Shown piece by piece: positions 61,669 through 64,000 of a DNA stretch of 64,000 nucleotides. This stretch comes from an uncultured Parabacteroides sp. (GTDB lineage Bacteria > Bacteroidota > Bacteroidia > Bacteroidales > Tannerellaceae): NCBI GenBank assembly GCA_944325355.1, contig CALUZS010000002.1, forward strand, positions 186,001 through 250,000. Reading direction: 5' to 3'. The notes under the pieces were generated by a model. It worked only from the letters and a program-made list of their open reading frames with translations. It was not told the DNA's origin and made no database searches. Both the position numbers and the translations under genes were made by a program. Position 1 is the first letter of the stretch. The number at the start of each line of letters is the position of its first letter.

Positions 61669-64000
61669 ATGAAAACATTATTACTTGTTTTAGTTTACAT
61701 GTTTGTATCTTTTTCGGTACAAGCGGCTGAATGGAAAATCTTGAAACCTGGAAACACTTCCAAAGCTTACGGTATTGCAGCCAAAGAGTTTCAATCGTTT
61801 TACCAGGCAATTACCGGCAAACAATTAGAAATAACCGTTGAGCCCGATTCAACTGCCCATCTGGTTGTCATAGGCAGCGATATTGTGAATCGTTTCACCC
61901 GAGATGCAATTGAAGACAGGGTGATTCCTGCTCTTGATTTGGGGGCAGGCTCGGATGCTTACCGGATTCTTTCGGCAAAAGATGGCAGATATAATCGGAA
62001 CCTTTTGGTGCTCGCAGGCGGTAGTGGGCGTTCGACATTGTATGCCGTTTACGATTTCTTTGAACGAATGGGCGGATGCCGTTATTTCTGGGACGGAGAT
62101 ATTATTCCGAAGTCAGATTCCATACAGATGGAAGGCATCGATATCAAGGAGTCCCCGAGGTTCAGGTATCGCGGGTTGCGTTATTTCGCACACCGTAGTC
62201 TGAGCCGTTTTCAAGCGGAACACTGGGGACGGAAAGAGTGGGAACAGGAAATCAACTGGATTTTGAAAAAACGATTGAACCTGTTCATGCTCCGTATAGG
62301 AATGGACGATGTTTTTCAAAAAGCCTTTCCGGATATTGTCCCTTATCCGCCGGCAGACTCCACCTTGCCGGAAGCTTTGCCGCGCTCCTTTTATGACCGG
62401 ACAACGGCATGGCCCTTACAGTACCGGGGGGAATTACGTAAACATATCTTGAGTTATGCAGCCGACCGTGAATTAATTCACCCGGAAGACATGGGAACGA
62501 TGACACATTGGTACAGCTGTACACCGAAGGCTTTCCTTGAGACGGTGAAGCCTACCTTCAATCCTCAGTCGGGAGGCGCCTATTTGGGGAATCCGACAAA
62601 TGCCGTATGGGATATACGTGATGACAAGAACCTGGAAAACTATTGGAAACTGACACAGGCGCATATCGATAATTATGGGCGTCCGGAGATGTTCCACACT
62701 ATCGGTATAGCTGAGCGGGAGACTTTTAAGGACCGATCCGACAACCTGGAGATGAAACTGTATGCCTATCGCCGTATTATAAGCAAGTTGCGCGAGCATT
62801 ACCCGACAGCGCCGGTTTTAATCGCTTCCTGGGATTTTTATCTGCCCGGATGGAAAGGTGAAGAAATCGAGAAACTGTTGAAGCAGTTAGACCCGACAAA
62901 AACAATTATTTTGGATTATACATCCGATTTGCCGTCGAACAATTCGAATACACATTTTGAGAATTGGGGTGTGGTCAATAAGTTTCCTTACACTTTCGGC
63001 ATTTTCCATGCGTATGAGTGGGAAAATGAGCTGAGAGGATATTACGATTTAATAGAGAAACGTCTTCCTGTCGCAGCGGCGGATCCGATGTGTGTAGGTT
63101 TTGTCTACTGGCCGGAAACATCCCACAGTGATCCTTTGATGCTTGAGTTCTTTTCGCATAATTCCTGGAATCCGGATATATTGACTCCGGAGCGCATCCT
63201 GCCTGAATTTTGTTCCGACCGTTATGGAAAAGAATACGCAGGACAAATGTTGGATGCCTGGATGAAAACGATGCCCTTTATACGGCTGGCAGAAAAGCTT
63301 CCAGCGGTTTATAAAGATATTCCGGCTTTTTCAAAAAAACTGCTCGACGAAGAGCAGACGGCTGCTTACCGGGAAACGGTGGAAGAGGTTTTGCCGGTGA
63401 TGGAAAAGACACCGGAGTTGTTGCGGACGTTGTCTGGTTTGCCTTATGGCAAGGGAAACAAATTCATTGACCGGGACGTGATTGACCTTGCCCGGACTGT
63501 TGCAGGAAGGGCTTTTACGGTAGAACTTTATAATTATGCCGTGGCGCAATCTGATTTTCGCGTAGGGAAATGCAAGTTGTTGGCAGTGAAAAAGGCAGAA
63601 AAGCGTGTAAAAGCCATATTGTATGCATTAAGGGATATCCTTTCTTTGCATGATGATTATTCGATGAATGCGTCGATGCGCCAGATTGAGTCGGAGGGGC
63701 AACCGATTAATCCGGCTTTTGAACAAGCTTTGAAAGGAAATTCGGAAAATGATTATTGCCGTACTTATATCAGTGAGTATTTTGATTATTATTATATTCC
63801 GCAATTCGAGCATTATGCCAGAGAGATAAACAGGCAACTCCCAGGGAAAGACAACACTTTCCCGGATATCACGAAAATGGACATGCAATATATTGTGGAT
63901 GAATTTTATGAAAAGCCGTTGAAAGAGATGAAACCTTTAAGTTCCCTGCCCAGGACATACAGGTCTTATTGCAAAATTTTGCTGCATTTGGCGGATGATT
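61669..64000 (+). CDS. GH89-like alpha-N-acetylglucosaminidase, C-terminus cut by window edge
   Basis: From ATG 61669 the frame stays open to the window end (777 codons). A signal peptide (TLLLVLVYMFVSFSVQA) is followed by an N-terminal domain ending GRSTLYAVYDFFERMGGCRY, and a barrel starting at EHWGRKEWEQEINWILKKRL. Compared from memory with NAGLU/GH89 enzymes, the first catalytic Glu falls in HTIGIAERETF (residues 349 or 351), the next segment VLIASWDFYLPGWKGEEIEK matches the following helix, and the second catalytic Glu is Glu483 in GFVYWPETSHSDP. A C-terminal helical domain (VIDLARTVAGRAFTVELYNY) is present. It would release GlcNAc from glycosaminoglycans or mucin-type glycans. It is more divergent than classical members, so another glycosidase activity is possible. 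Confidence 0.7.
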   Translation, partial: MKTLLLVLVYMFVSFSVQAAEWKILKPGNTSKAYGIAAKEFQSFYQAITGKQLEITVEPDSTAHLVVIGSDIVNRFTRDAIEDRVIPALDLGAGSDAYRILSAKDGRYNRNLLVLAGGSGRSTLYAVYDFFERMGGCRYFWDGDIIPKSDSIQMEGIDIKESPRFRYRGLRYFAHRSLSRFQAEHWGRKEWEQEINWILKKRLNLFMLRIGMDDVFQKAFPDIVPYPPADSTLPEALPRSFYDRTTAWPLQYRGELRKHILSYAADRELIHPEDMGTMTHWYSCTPKAFLETVKPTFNPQSGGAYLGNPTNAVWDIRDDKNLENYWKLTQAHIDNYGRPEMFHTIGIAERETFKDRSDNLEMKLYAYRRIISKLREHYPTAPVLIASWDFYLPGWKGEEIEKLLKQLDPTKTIILDYTSDLPSNNSNTHFENWGVVNKFPYTFGIFHAYEWENELRGYYDLIEKRLPVAAADPMCVGFVYWPETSHSDPLMLEFFSHNSWNPDILTPERILPEFCSDRYGKEYAGQMLDAWMKTMPFIRLAEKLPAVYKDIPAFSKKLLDEEQTAAYRETVEEVLPVMEKTPELLRTLSGLPYGKGNKFIDRDVIDLARTVAGRAFTVELYNYAVAQSDFRVGKCKLLAVKKAEKRVKAILYALRDILSLHDDYSMNASMRQIESEGQPINPAFEQALKGNSENDYCRTYISEYFDYYYIPQFEHYAREINRQLPGKDNTFPDITKMDMQYIVDEFYEKPLKEMKPLSSLPRTYRSYCKILLHLADD

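Overview
The window is ordinary chromosomal DNA of a Bacteroidota member, most likely of the order Bacteroidales. The signs are a SusC/SusD outer-membrane pair driven by an ECF sigma factor and a FecR anti-sigma factor, many lipoproteins, clade-typical proteins (DUF4294, DUF2851, DUF3108, WbqC, the PF14905-type TonB-dependent receptor), and promoters of the TTTG-N19-21-TAnnTTTG type instead of -35/-10 boxes. No species is named because nothing in the sequence decides one. All functions below rest on reading translated sequence by eye; no database search was run.

Layout. 1-5.1 kb: part of a peptide (RiPP/bacteriocin-like) export locus. A two-domain glycosyltransferase (cut by the window edge) and a short LanC-like protein read leftward; a C39-peptidase ABC exporter and its HlyD-type adaptor read rightward. 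The divergent spacer carries an 11-C tract and a perfect 14-bp palindrome. 5.1-5.4 kb: a non-coding cluster of palindromic repeats. 5.4-9.0 kb (minus): GH78-like rhamnosidase, nucleoside hydrolase lipoprotein and ZnuA-like lipoprotein. 9.1-12.9 kb (minus): radical SAM protein, a helix-hairpin-helix outer-membrane protein and a PorV-like barrel. 13-18 kb: DUF4294 protein, TrmH-type methyltransferase, a 549-bp AT-rich spacer, nadA, FKBP lipoprotein and glyS. 18-26 kb: esterase, ECF sigma, FecR, SusC and SusD form a self-regulated uptake locus. 26-30 kb: leuS and a YitT protein. 30-36.4 kb: a complete RND efflux operon (adaptor, pump, TolC-like channel) and a methyltransferase. 36.4-37.8 kb: prfB with its programmed frameshift, and a CAT-anticodon tRNA. 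37.8-41.4 kb (minus): dapB, lepB, a second signal-peptidase-like protein that has lost both catalytic residues, and a WbqC protein. 41.6-47.8 kb: DUF2851, an Ig-like lipoprotein, DUF3108, a metal-ABC ATPase, a PLDc_N mini-protein and an epimerase. 47.9-50.3 kb: a TonB-dependent receptor. 50.6-53.9 kb: tcdA, a LolD-like ATPase, a sodium symporter and a flavin reductase. 53.9-57.2 kb: a ComEA-like protein (minus) and a PiT phosphate transporter preceded by an 11-bp-period Pho-box-like repeat. 57.3-61.4 kb: MerR regulator and M23 peptidase (minus), alaS (plus). 61.7 kb to the end: a GH89-like glycosidase, cut by the window edge.

Most of the window is housekeeping and envelope biology. The parts most worth a second look are the divergent peptide-export locus with its homopolymer tract, the paired active/inactive signal peptidases, the compensated palindromic repeats at 5.1-5.3 kb, and the Pho-box-like array before the phosphate transporter. 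Base composition is uneven: one line counted by hand in the exporter (3541-3600) has 36 G+C of 60, one in the DUF4294 gene (13441-13500) has 18 of 60.
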